The notes under the pieces are model-generated. The model had not been told where the DNA came from, searched no databases, and worked only from the letters and a program-made list of their open reading frames with translations. Source: Clostridia bacterium (GTDB taxonomy: Bacteria > Bacillota > Clostridia > Oscillospirales > CAG-272). From it: DNA of 64,000 nucleotides. The stretch is taken from NCBI GenBank assembly GCA_017451915.1, contig JAFTNJ010000023.1:1-64000 (forward strand), given 5' to 3'. Below are positions 32,146-40,849 of the stretch, in pieces; position 1 is the stretch's first letter; the number at the start of each line of letters is the position of its first letter. A program made the translations under genes and the position numbers.

Positions 32146-33330
32146 ATGAAACAACGAATTCGTTCAGGTTTTTTTCTTTTACTGTCCGTCGTATTGCTGA
32201 TTCAACATTGCACGGCCATCGGCTACGCCCGGGAAACGACAACTCCCGCGCCACTCCAAAGCACGGAGGATGCCATGTCCTTCCCCTGCAAGAGCGTGAT
32301 TTTGATGGAAGCAACCACAGGAACGGTCCTCTTTGAGCAAAATGCCGATCAAGCGCTTCCGCCTGCATCGGTGACCAAAATCATGACTCTGTTGCTGATC
32401 ATGGAAGCGGTGGATGCCGGCACCGTACATCTGGATGATCGCGTCTTTATTTCCGCCACTGCCGCATCCATGGGAGGCTCCCAGGTCTACCTGAAGGAAG
32501 GGGAGCAGATGTCCCTGGAGGATCTGTTAAAATGCGTGGTGATCGCCTCCGCAAACGATGCGGCCGTGGCCCTTGCCGAGTATATCAGCGGAAGCGTTTC
32601 GGCCTTTGTTAGCAAAATGAATGCCAAGGCCAAACAGCTCGGTATGGAAAACACCTGTTTTGAAAACGTCACGGGCTTGGACGACACCGCCGAAAATCAT
32701 TTGACCTCTGCCCGGGATATTGCCCTGATGTCCCGCGCGTTGATTGCTCATCCTACCATTTTGCAATACAGTTCGATTTGGATGGATACCATTCGGAACG
32801 GGGAATTCGGTCTGACCAACACCAACCGATTGGTGCGTTTTTATCAGGGCTGTACCGGACTGAAGACCGGTTCTACCTCCAAGGCCGGATTTTGCGTCAG
32901 CGTGACCGCCCAGCGGGAGAATCTTTCCTTGATCTGTGTGGTCATGGGAGCCGCTTCCAGAGACGAGCGCAATGGCATTGCCACCCAGCTTCTGGATTGG
33001 GGCTTTGCAAACTATGGTTTGTATCGTTCCGAGGCAATAGAGCTGACTCCGCAAAAGATCCTTGGGGGAAATCAAGAATTCTGTAAGCTGCTGCAAAAGG
33101 ACTTCTCCTGCGTTTTGACAAAGGAGGAGCTTTCCGCGGTACAGATACAGACTGCGATCCTTCCCGAAATTGCGGCCCCCACCAAAGAGGGAAGTGTTCT
33201 TGGAGAGGCGGTCTTTCTTATCGGCGATCGTGAGATCGGGCGCGCGGAGATCGTGGCGGCGGAAACGGTGGAACGAATCACCTTTTTTGAGATCCTTCAA
33301 AAAATTGCATCTGTGTTTTTCCTGTCATAA
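32146..33330 (+). CDS. D-alanyl-D-alanine carboxypeptidase (DacF/DacB-like)
   Basis: A 394-residue penicillin-binding protein of the S11 family with an N-terminal signal peptide (MKQRIRSGFFLLLSVVLL). Active-site motifs: S-x-x-K in PASVTKIM near residue 70, S-x-N in ASANDAAV near 132, and KTG in LKTGSTSKAG near 238. C-terminal domain (about 290-390) ends in a hydrophobic helix (ITFFEILQKIASVFF) for membrane attachment. Trims pentapeptide stems in peptidoglycan. Start 32146 has AAAGGATGG upstream; an earlier ATG at 32128 lacks an RBS. Confidence 0.93.
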   Translation: MKQRIRSGFFLLLSVVLLIQHCTAIGYARETTTPAPLQSTEDAMSFPCKSVILMEATTGTVLFEQNADQALPPASVTKIMTLLLIMEAVDAGTVHLDDRVFISATAASMGGSQVYLKEGEQMSLEDLLKCVVIASANDAAVALAEYISGSVSAFVSKMNAKAKQLGMENTCFENVTGLDDTAENHLTSARDIALMSRALIAHPTILQYSSIWMDTIRNGEFGLTNTNRLVRFYQGCTGLKTGSTSKAGFCVSVTAQRENLSLICVVMGAASRDERNGIATQLLDWGFANYGLYRSEAIELTPQKILGGNQEFCKLLQKDFSCVLTKEELSAVQIQTAILPEIAAPTKEGSVLGEAVFLIGDREIGRAEIVAAETVERITFFEILQKIASVFFLS

Positions 33331-33373
33331 ATACATAAAAACAAAATTATTTTCTTTTTTTGATAAAAACATA

Positions 33374-33402
33374 TTGCTTTTTCAAAAAAAATAATGTATA
33401 AT
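33374..33402 (+). promoter_or_regulatory. Promoter of pgi
   Basis: TTGCTT (33374-33379), 17-base spacer, TATAAT (33397-33402). AAGGAAGG (33421-33428) precedes ATG 33439. Confidence 0.6.
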
Positions 33403-33438
33403 ATTGAGTAGCGATTTTTTAAGGAAGGTCCATGCAAA

Positions 33439-34779
33439 ATGTCTATCAAATTAAACGAAAAATACGTCTCTTCTTTTATCAAGCCCCACGAGTATGCCCA
33501 TCTGCAGCAGCAGGTTTTCCTGGCTGATAAGATGCTCCGCACCAAAACCGGCGCGGGACACGATTTTCTGGGTTGGGTAAAGCTCCCCACAAAATACGAT
33601 AAAGAAGAATTTGCGAGAATAAAAACCGCAGCCGCAAAGATCCAGAAGTCTTGTGATATTCTGGTGGTCATCGGCATTGGCGGTTCTTATCTTGGCGCGC
33701 GTGCCGTAATTGAGTTCCTCAAGTCTCCCTTGTATAATAACTTGAAGAAGGACACCCCCGATATTTACTTTGCCGGTAACTGCATCAGTGCCACTGCACT
33801 CAACGAGCTGCTGGAGATCTGTAAGGGGAAGGACGTTTGCGTGAACGTGATCTCTAAATCGGGAACCACTACGGAGCCCGCCATCGCTTTCCGTGTGTTC
33901 CGCTCCCTCCTGGAGGAAAAGTACGGCAAGGAAGGCGCCAAAGACCGCATCTTCGTTACCACCGACAAGGCAAAGGGTACGCTGAAGCAATTCTCCACCG
34001 ATGCCGGCTACGAGACCTTTGTGGTTCCGGATGACGTTGGAGGCCGTTTCTCGGTGCTCACCGCTGTGGGTCTGTTGCCCATCGCCGTGGCAGGCATTGA
34101 TATTGATCTGCTCATGGCAGGTGCCAAGAGTGCCAGCGAGCAATTTACCGCTGTGGATTTGGAACGCAACGATTGCTATCGCTATGCCGCGATCCGCAAT
34201 CTGCTCTACAACAAGGGCAAGACCGTTGAGGTTCTTGCAAGCTACGAGCCCTGCACCGCGATGTTCAACGAGTGGTGGAAGCAGCTCTTTGGCGAGAGCG
34301 AGGGCAAGGATCAAAAGGGCATTTTCCCCACCTCGGTGGTATTCTCCACCGATCTTCACTCCCTGGGGCAGTACATTCAGGACGGCAGTCGTATGCTGTT
34401 TGAAACCGTGCTGGATCTGCAGGATTCGGGAAGCTGCTTTGAAATCCCCAATGATCCCGATAACATTGACGGCCTGAATTTCCTTTCCGGTATGGATCTG
34501 GATCAGGTAAAGAAAACCGCCATGCAGGGAACCATTCTGGCGCACGTGGACGGCGGTGTTCCCAATATCGTCATCTCCATCAGCGAGAAGACTCCTTTTG
34601 TGATGGGTGAGCTGCTCTACTTCTTTGAGCTGGCTTGCGCCATCTCCGGATACCTCCTCGCCGTCAATCCCTTCGACCAGCCCGGCGTAGAATCCTACAA
34701 GAAAAATATGTTTGCCCTCCTTGGCAAGCCCGGATATGAGGATCTGCGTTCCGAATTGGAAGAAAGATTGAAAAATTAA
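33439..34779 (+). CDS. pgi: Glucose-6-phosphate isomerase
   Basis: Interconverts glucose 6-phosphate and fructose 6-phosphate. SIS-fold: [18 protein letters not shown] near residue 74, [19 protein letters not shown] near 140, and [25 protein letters not shown] near 195. [13 protein letters not shown] holds the catalytic Glu near 286, and the C-terminal Lys is in [14 protein letters not shown] near 420. The length of 446 is that of the Bacillus-type shorter form. Confidence 0.97.
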   Translation: MSIKLNEKYVSSFIKPHEYAHLQQQVFLADKMLRTKTGAGHDFLGWVKLPTKYDKEEFARIKTAAAKIQKSCDILVVIGIGGSYLGARAVIEFLKSPLYNNLKKDTPDIYFAGNCISATALNELLEICKGKDVCVNVISKSGTTTEPAIAFRVFRSLLEEKYGKEGAKDRIFVTTDKAKGTLKQFSTDAGYETFVVPDDVGGRFSVLTAVGLLPIAVAGIDIDLLMAGAKSASEQFTAVDLERNDCYRYAAIRNLLYNKGKTVEVLASYEPCTAMFNEWWKQLFGESEGKDQKGIFPTSVVFSTDLHSLGQYIQDGSRMLFETVLDLQDSGSCFEIPNDPDNIDGLNFLSGMDLDQVKKTAMQGTILAHVDGGVPNIVISISEKTPFVMGELLYFFELACAISGYLLAVNPFDQPGVESYKKNMFALLGKPGYEDLRSELEERLKN

Positions 34780-34799
34780 CGTTTTTAACCAAAAAAGGC

Positions 34800-34828
34800 T
34801 TGACTTTTTTACAATAATTTGCTATAAT
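34800..34828 (+). promoter_or_regulatory. Promoter of the small P-loop protein gene
   Basis: TTGACT (34800-34805), 17-base spacer, TGCTATAAT with TATAAT at 34823-34828. Confidence 0.75.
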
Positions 34829-34884
34829 ACAATCAAAGAACAGATAGAGATTCTGCTCTCTGTTCGGATATGGAGGAAATAACA

Positions 34885-35292
34885 ATGTTAAAATTGATTA
34901 TCGGTGTAAAAGGTACCGGCAAAACCAAGACTCTGATCAATTTGGTAAACGGCGCTCTGGAAGTTACCAAGGGTGACGTGGTTTGTATTGAGAAGGGCGT
35001 TAAGTTGAGATACGATATTAAGCCCTCGGCTCGTTTGATAGATGTAGATGAATATATGGTTGCGGATGCACAGTCCCTGTACGGCTTTGTTGCAGGTATC
35101 CTGGCAAGCAATCACGACGTTACCGATCTGTTTATCGACAGCACCCTGAAGATCTGCAAGGGCGATATTGCCGCTTTCGAGGTTCTGGTTGCCGAGTTGG
35201 ATAAGCTGATCTCCAAGTTGGACATCAACATGACCATGACGGTTTCCATGCCCGACTCGGATGTTTCCGATGCAATTCGCAAGTATATTTGA
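34885..35292 (+). CDS. Small P-loop ATP-binding protein of unknown function
   Basis: A 135-residue protein with an intact Walker A, GVKGTGKT (residues 7-14), and TDLFIDSTLK near 81 that could be Walker B. No other nucleotide-hydrolysis motif is seen, and at 135 residues it is too short for most known P-loop families. GGAGGAAA precedes the ATG. Strong own promoter (34800-34828) and a strong terminator (35317-35356) define a single-gene unit between pgi and topB. I recall similar proteins in Clostridia annotated only as ATP-binding. Confidence 0.78.
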   Translation: MLKLIIGVKGTGKTKTLINLVNGALEVTKGDVVCIEKGVKLRYDIKPSARLIDVDEYMVADAQSLYGFVAGILASNHDVTDLFIDSTLKICKGDIAAFEVLVAELDKLISKLDINMTMTVSMPDSDVSDAIRKYI

Positions 35293-35316
35293 TGGATACA
35301 CAAAGATGAAACATGG

Positions 35317-35356
35317 CTGCAGTTCTGCGATTCGTTTTGCAGGACTGCAGTTTTTT
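35317..35356 (+). terminator. Terminator before topB
   Basis: CTGCAGTTCTGC (35317-35328) with GCAGGACTGCAG (35339-35350), then six T. Confidence 0.85.
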
Positions 35357-35379
35357 AGGAGGAAAGGAGGAGCCTTGTT

Positions 35380-37590
35380 ATGATACTGATCATTGCCGAA
35401 AAGCCAAGCCTTGGACGAAACATTGCCGCCGGCATTGGCCCCATGCAAAAGCGTCAAGGATATTTGGAAGGGAACGGCTATTTGATCACTTGGGCATTTG
35501 GGCATCTTTTTTCGTTATGTGACATCGAGGCCTACCAGGCAAATACACAGCCCCAGCAACGATGGACCATGGACAACCTTCCGTGCTTTCCTCAAGAGTT
35601 TCGGTTTGAGCTTCGCAAAGGGGAAAACAAGCAGATCGATCCCGGGGTACGCCAACAGTTTGAGCTGATCCGTTCCCTTTGCAACCGCCCGGACGTGGAT
35701 ACCATCGTCAACGCAGGCGACGCCGATCGGGAAGGGGAGATCATCGTCCGCCTCTGCATTCAGCACGCATTGGAAGGTCCCAAAAGCCTGAAACGGCTCT
35801 GGCTTCCCGACCAAACGCCTCAAACCGTGGCCAAGGCGCTCTCGGAAATGAAGGCCGAGTGTGACTACGATCGCCTGGCCGATGAGGGCTTTGCACGCAC
35901 CTATATCGACTGGCTCTACGGTGTTAATCTGACCCGTTACGCAACATTGCGCACCGGAACCCTGCTTCGGGTGGGACGGGTGATCGTTCCCATCGTCAAG
36001 GCCATCTATGACCGCGATATGGCCATTCGTTCCTTTGTTCCCGAAACCTACTACGCCCTGGTCAGCAAGGAAAAGACCAACGGCGAGGTGGTGGAGCTGA
36101 CCTCCAAGAAGAAATTTGATCGCAACAACCTCAACGAGGCCTTGTCGGTCTGCCGCCTGTATAATCAGACCGGAGCCACCGTAACAGCGGTAAAAAACAA
36201 AAAGGACCGTCTGCTTCCCGGAAAGCTTTACTCGCTCTCCAAGCTGCAAAACGTTCTTGGCAAAAAATACAAAATGTCCATGAAGGATAGCCTGGAGATC
36301 GTCCAAGGCCTTTACGAAAAGGGCTATTTGACCTATCCCCGTACCAACTCCGAGTACCTTGCAACGGCAGAAAAGGACAAGATTCGTCAGATCCTTTCCT
36401 CCTGCGCCAAGATCGGTTACCCGGTAAAATTCAAGGATGGAAAGCACATCTTTGACGATAGCAAAATCGAATCCCACTCGGCGCTCACCCCCACCTACAA
36501 GATCCCGGGAAAGAAGGATCTGAACGAGCGGGAAATGCAGGTCTATTCCACGGTGTTCCGCCGTTTTGTGGCCGTGTTCTGCGCCGAGGATTGCGTAGCC
36601 TCCAAAACCGAGATGACCATTGCGGTGGGCGATCTGGAAACCTTTACCCTGAAGGGGATGACGATCTTGGAGCCCGGCTGGACCAAATACGACGATTACA
36701 CCCAAAAGGATAAGATCCTGCCCAAGCTTCAAAAGGGCGACGCGGTAAACATCGACTTTAAGCCTGCCGAAAAGGAGACCTCTCCGCCACGGCATTATAC
36801 CATTGAGACCCTGAACAATTATCTCAAAAACCCCTTTAAAGAGGAGAAAAAAGCCGCCAAGGAGGCCGGTGACGAGGATGCCGAGAATCTGGGCGCGGAT
36901 GACAGCGAGGACTACCGAGCCATCTTTGAGGGCCTGGAGCTTGGCACCGAGGCCACGCGCACCGGCATCATCGATAACGCCCGTAAGAGCGGTTATATCG
37001 ATTTAAAAAAGGATGTTTACACCATTCTTCCCGGGGGAGAATTCTTAATCGAATCGCTGTTGCAAATGCAGATTAAGATGGATAAGTACAAAACCTCCGA
37101 GCTTGGTCAGGCGTTGAAAAAGGTCTATCGCGGCAGTATGTCGGTGGGGGATAGCGTACGCTTGGCCGAGGCAGAGATTCGTGAGATCTTTCATAAAAAG
37201 GACGATGCGGAGTTTGTAAAGCAATCCGACACGGGATTCTTTGGTGACGTGGTTGCCAAATGTCCTCTTTGCGGCAACGACGTCCGACGTATGCGTTCCT
37301 TTTACGGATGCGCCGGCTACAAGAACGGTTGCAAATTCTCGGTCAACACCAGCATCTGCGGACGGGTCATCTCTATTTCCGCATTGCAAGAGCTGATCGA
37401 AAACAAAAGAACCGCAGTCATCAGCGGGTTCCATTCCCAACGCACCGGCAAGACCTTTGACGCTGCCCTAAAATTGGAGGGAGGACGTGCGGTGTTTGAT
37501 TTTGCGCGTCGCGAGGTACGCCCGCAGACCGCCCCCAAAATCTGGGAGGGAGAAGAACCGCCGCTCCCCGAGCCACCGCCGGAGTATTGA
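35380..37590 (+). CDS. topB: DNA topoisomerase III
   Basis: Type IA topoisomerase that decatenates and relaxes negatively supercoiled DNA. Toprim domain: IIAEKPSLGRNIA at the N-terminus and NAGDADREGEI near residue 108 (metal site). Catalytic Tyr319 is in YLTYPRTNSEYL. A C-terminal Zn-like Cys motif starts at Cys628 (CPLCGNDVRRM, with GCAGYKNGC further on), then a Toprim-associated tail of about 70 residues. Length 736. GGAAAGGAGG precedes ATG 35380. Promoter not obvious; read-through past 35356 may contribute. Confidence 0.96.
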   Translation: MILIIAEKPSLGRNIAAGIGPMQKRQGYLEGNGYLITWAFGHLFSLCDIEAYQANTQPQQRWTMDNLPCFPQEFRFELRKGENKQIDPGVRQQFELIRSLCNRPDVDTIVNAGDADREGEIIVRLCIQHALEGPKSLKRLWLPDQTPQTVAKALSEMKAECDYDRLADEGFARTYIDWLYGVNLTRYATLRTGTLLRVGRVIVPIVKAIYDRDMAIRSFVPETYYALVSKEKTNGEVVELTSKKKFDRNNLNEALSVCRLYNQTGATVTAVKNKKDRLLPGKLYSLSKLQNVLGKKYKMSMKDSLEIVQGLYEKGYLTYPRTNSEYLATAEKDKIRQILSSCAKIGYPVKFKDGKHIFDDSKIESHSALTPTYKIPGKKDLNEREMQVYSTVFRRFVAVFCAEDCVASKTEMTIAVGDLETFTLKGMTILEPGWTKYDDYTQKDKILPKLQKGDAVNIDFKPAEKETSPPRHYTIETLNNYLKNPFKEEKKAAKEAGDEDAENLGADDSEDYRAIFEGLELGTEATRTGIIDNARKSGYIDLKKDVYTILPGGEFLIESLLQMQIKMDKYKTSELGQALKKVYRGSMSVGDSVRLAEAEIREIFHKKDDAEFVKQSDTGFFGDVVAKCPLCGNDVRRMRSFYGCAGYKNGCKFSVNTSICGRVISISALQELIENKRTAVISGFHSQRTGKTFDAALKLEGGRAVFDFARREVRPQTAPKIWEGEEPPLPEPPPEY

Positions 37591-37638
37591 CCAAAAATCA
37601 AAAAGAACCGAACATTATTGTTGTACTCCCGGGGACAG

Positions 37639-37680
37639 AAAAAGAGCCGATATGGATTTCATTCCGTATCGGCTCTTTTT
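37639..37680 (+). terminator. topB terminator
   Basis: AAAAAGAGCCGATA (37639-37652) with TATCGGCTCTTTTT (37667-37680), T-runs on both strands, so it could also serve the minus-strand gene ending at 37763. Confidence 0.88.
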
Positions 37681-37762
37681 TATTACATTATAGCGTTGAT
37701 GGGGGCAAGTGCGCATTTGCAAATAAACCAAACAGGCTTTGCACTTTGGATAATCATTTTTA

Positions 37763-38824
37763 TTAAGTCATGAGATAATCAAAAAAGTCATATTTACGAA
37801 TACTATCAAACTGTGTTTCTTTGAGAAATTTATAGAAATCCTGTGTCATCGGCTCACCCTCGTTTCCAAGCCATTCACGCGTGTCTTCTTCAATATGATC
37901 GAACCAAGGAGATGTATATTTGTAAACTCCGGGATTTGAGAAAACAATCTCATCATATGCTTTTGCATACGATTTCATTTCCTCCAGCAAATTGAAAATC
38001 TGTTCAGCCGAAGCATCGAATGCTTGCTTTAGAATGTGATTGATTTGTCTTTTTACGGCATAGTATAAGCTGTGATTAAACACAATGTAATTTTCGTCGG
38101 GGAACATTAATTTAACCATATCGCGCATAATATCAGTATAAACCGTGGGCATCAAAGACAGATCCCAAAGCATACCTTCTATATGACTCATGATTCGCTT
38201 TTGCCTAAATCGAATCAGTTCATCTCCTTCCAAAATGTTTTCTAAAACCGCATCACGAGAGATCATTGTTCGCTCGGGAATCATTTCGGCATACTTTCTC
38301 GCCTGGTCCTTTCGTCCTCTCCAACCGAGCAACTGTGTGATCCCTTGAATGGCTTCACCTCTGATAATATCATCCTTGCAGTTTTTTATAACTGCATCAA
38401 ACAATTTGATTGCTTTTTCTTGTTCTGCAATATATCGATCGTTGTCCTCATATTCAAAGGAACGGTTAGATACTACCCAAGCGAGATTGATCAACCACTT
38501 CATATCTCCGGGATATTCAGATACTGCAATTTCACATATTTTTTGGCGTTCGGTAAAATCTTCCGTCTTAAAAGTTTGATCGTAAGCCTGTTTAAGTTCG
38601 CTATATCTCCTGTCGGATTCAACATCGTTAATACCAAGTAGTTCATCGGCAGAAATATGAAAGATTTTTGTGATAGGAACAATTAACGCCAAGTCCGGGC
38701 TCGACACACCGGTTTCCCATTTAGAAACCGTTTGGAACGTAACATTGAGACATGAAGCAAGCTTTTCTTGTGTCATATGATTCTTCTGTCTGTATTCTTT
38801 TATCTTTTCGCCTATTGATTTCAT
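37763..38824 (-). CDS. XRE-family HTH regulator with long C-terminal domain
   Basis: A 353-residue protein: an N-terminal Cro/C1-type HTH (residues 1-62, MTQEKLASCLNVTFQTVSKWETG with the recognition helix) and a helical C-terminal region of about 290 residues with TPR-like pacing (ALKQAYDQTF, ICEIAVSEYP, AIKLFDAVIKN). Such two-part regulators sense a peptide or small molecule. The gene is richer in A+T than its neighbours and has its own promoter and flanking terminators, so it looks like an acquired solitary unit. No target operon is evident. Confidence 0.85.
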   Translation of the reverse strand: MKSIGEKIKEYRQKNHMTQEKLASCLNVTFQTVSKWETGVSSPDLALIVPITKIFHISADELLGINDVESDRRYSELKQAYDQTFKTEDFTERQKICEIAVSEYPGDMKWLINLAWVVSNRSFEYEDNDRYIAEQEKAIKLFDAVIKNCKDDIIRGEAIQGITQLLGWRGRKDQARKYAEMIPERTMISRDAVLENILEGDELIRFRQKRIMSHIEGMLWDLSLMPTVYTDIMRDMVKLMFPDENYIVFNHSLYYAVKRQINHILKQAFDASAEQIFNLLEEMKSYAKAYDEIVFSNPGVYKYTSPWFDHIEEDTREWLGNEGEPMTQDFYKFLKETQFDSIRKYDFFDYLMT

Positions 38825-38873
38825 AAATAGTATTTTCCTTTGATAATGTATTCCGTTCCGGCTCGGTGATTTT

Positions 38874-38902
38874 ATTATAGCAAAAAAATGTTACAAAAAC
38901 AA
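38874..38902 (-). promoter_or_regulatory. Promoter of the XRE regulator gene
   Basis: Minus strand: TTGTTT (38902-38897), 17-base spacer, TGCTATAAT with TATAAT at 38879-38874. Confidence 0.65.
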
Positions 38903-38989
38903 TACCGCGTATTTTGAGTAAAACTCGAATTTGAAGTGAACGTATGAATTCATATAACAACTTGCGATTACAAACGCAATGCTTTTCAA

Positions 38990-39029
38990 GAAAAAGGACG
39001 AGGAATTTAAACAATTCTTCGTCCTTTTC
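38990..39029. terminator. Terminator of the DUF951-yfhO-ruvA-ruvB operon
   Basis: GAAAAAGGACGAGGAATT (38990-39007) with AATTCTTCGTCCTTTTC (39013-39029), about 78 bases past the ruvB stop on the minus strand. Confidence 0.7.
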
Positions 39030-39106
39030 CTGTCAATAGGTAACGCATTCTTAAAACTGTCCTTAAGAACACGACACATAATGTTCGGTTCTTTTCTGTT
39101 TTTCGT

Positions 39107-40183
39107 TTATATGACTTCCGTGGTGGATGTGAATAGGTTCATTTGTTCCCCACGCGTTGGAGCCGACGGGTGGAAGGGGAGCCCAAGGTGCTCATAAGCC
39201 ATGCGAGTGACGCAACGGCCGCGGGGCGTACGGCTCAAAAAGCCGATCTGCATCAGGTAAGGCTCGTACATATCCTCCAGGGTCACCGCCTCCTCGCCAA
39301 CGGTAGCTGCCAGGGTTTCAAGTCCTACCGGGCCGCCATCGTAGAATTTAATAATGGTTTCCAGCATTTTGCGGTCCACGTTATCCAAGCCAAGCTGATC
39401 GATCTCCAAGCGATTCAACGCGTAATTCGCAATATCGGAGTCAATGGCACCGTTTCCGCGAACCTGAGCAAAATCGCGCACGCGCTTCAAAAGTCGGTTG
39501 GCAATACGAGGGGTACCGCGGGAACGGCCGGCGATCTCAATGGCACCGTCGTCCGAGATCTCCATGCCAAGAATTCCTGCGTTTCTGCGGATAATGGTGG
39601 CAAGCTCCTCGGGCGTATAAAGTTCCAGCTTTAAGATCACGCCAAAGCGATCCCGCAAGGGGGTGGTCATTTGTCCCGCGCGCGTGGTGGCACCCACCAA
39701 GGTGAACTTGGGCAGATCAATGCGGATGCTTCTTGCGGCAGGCCCCTTGCCAATGATAATATCCAAGGCATAGTCCTCCATGGCGGGGTAGAGAATCTCC
39801 TCCACCGAGCGGGAAAGACGGTGAATTTCGTCAATAAACAAGACGTCTCCCTCGTTAAGATTGGTCAAGATCGCGGCCAGATCGCCCTGCTTTTCAATGG
39901 CAGGACCTGAGGTAATGCGGATATTAACCCCCATCTCTGCGGCAATAATGTTGGAAAGGGTGGTCTTACCCAATCCGGGAGGGCCGTAAAGAAGAACGTG
40001 ATCCAAAGGGTCGTTACGCTGCTTGGCGGCTTCAATATAGATTTTTAGGTTTTCCTTTGCCTTATCCTGCCCAATGTAATCCTCCAGGCGTTTGGGCCGA
40101 AGAGAGGCCTCTACGTCGGAATCCTCGGCGGAATAGGCGGTATTCATAATTCGGTTTTCAAAATCAAATTCATTGGTATCCAT
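39107..40183 (-). CDS. ruvB: Holliday junction branch migration helicase RuvB
   Basis: AAA+ motor that drives Holliday junction branch migration together with RuvA. Walker [13 protein letters not shown] near residue 65, Walker [10 protein letters not shown] near 118, sensor 1 GATTRAG near 166, then [13 protein letters not shown] (here RFGVILKLE) and a winged-helix C-terminus ([20 protein letters not shown]). 358 residues is normal. 34 bases downstream of ruvA. Confidence 0.97.
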   Translation of the reverse strand: MDTNEFDFENRIMNTAYSAEDSDVEASLRPKRLEDYIGQDKAKENLKIYIEAAKQRNDPLDHVLLYGPPGLGKTTLSNIIAAEMGVNIRITSGPAIEKQGDLAAILTNLNEGDVLFIDEIHRLSRSVEEILYPAMEDYALDIIIGKGPAARSIRIDLPKFTLVGATTRAGQMTTPLRDRFGVILKLELYTPEELATIIRRNAGILGMEISDDGAIEIAGRSRGTPRIANRLLKRVRDFAQVRGNGAIDSDIANYALNRLEIDQLGLDNVDRKMLETIIKFYDGGPVGLETLAATVGEEAVTLEDMYEPYLMQIGFLSRTPRGRCVTRMAYEHLGLPFHPSAPTRGEQMNLFTSTTEVI

Positions 40184-40217
40184 AAAGGGAAATCCTTTCT
40201 TTTAAAACGCCGACAAA

Positions 40218-40844
40218 TTATCGCATAAGCTTCTTCAGCGCTTGACGGATCATGGTTTCCAAATCGGTATGGGCAGGATCCACATCCTTCAGGGCTGTCA
40301 TAGCCTCTGCGCGGGAGTAGCCCAACACCAAGAGGGCGTCAATGGCCTCGTTCAAGGGTGTACGCTTGGCGCTGGAAGTGCCGAGGCCAAGATCCGAAGA
40401 GGGCGTCGATTCCATTCCCGGATTTTCTTTCATCAGCTTGTCCTTCAGCTCCAGAATGACGCGAGCCGCGGTCTTTGGACCAATGCCGTTGGCCTTGGAA
40501 ATGGTCTTTTTATCGTCCGTGCAAACGGCAAGAGCAAATTTTTCGGGAGTCAGAAGGGTCAGAATGGACATGGCCGCCTTGGGGCCTACGCCCGAAACCG
40601 AGATCAAAAGCTTAAAGGTAGCCAGCTCGGTTTGTGTTGAAAAGCCAAAGAGCTCAATTCCGTCCTCACGTACTGCCATATAGGTATATAGCCGCACCAC
40701 CGGCGGAGTTTCCACCGAACGGTTGGGGGGCATGGAATCGTAGGTGGTTCCGCTGATGGTCAAGCGGTAGCCAACGCCTCCGGCGTCAATCACGGCCGTG
40801 CCGTATTCCAAATGCGCCAACGGGCCGCTGATATAGTAAAACAT
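40218..40844 (-). CDS. ruvA: Holliday junction DNA helicase subunit RuvA
   Basis: Junction-specific DNA-binding subunit. OB-fold domain I (1-65), two helix-hairpin-helix motifs (LLISVSGVGPKAAMSIL and ISKANGIGPKTAARVIL), flexible linker, and domain III (EAIDALLVLGYSRAEAMTAL) for RuvB contact. 208 residues. It starts 5 bases after the YfhO gene stop, so the genes are tightly linked. Confidence 0.96.
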   Translation of the reverse strand: MFYYISGPLAHLEYGTAVIDAGGVGYRLTISGTTYDSMPPNRSVETPPVVRLYTYMAVREDGIELFGFSTQTELATFKLLISVSGVGPKAAMSILTLLTPEKFALAVCTDDKKTISKANGIGPKTAARVILELKDKLMKENPGMESTPSSDLGLGTSSAKRTPLNEAIDALLVLGYSRAEAMTALKDVDPAHTDLETMIRQALKKLMR

Positions 40845-40849
40845 AGTGG

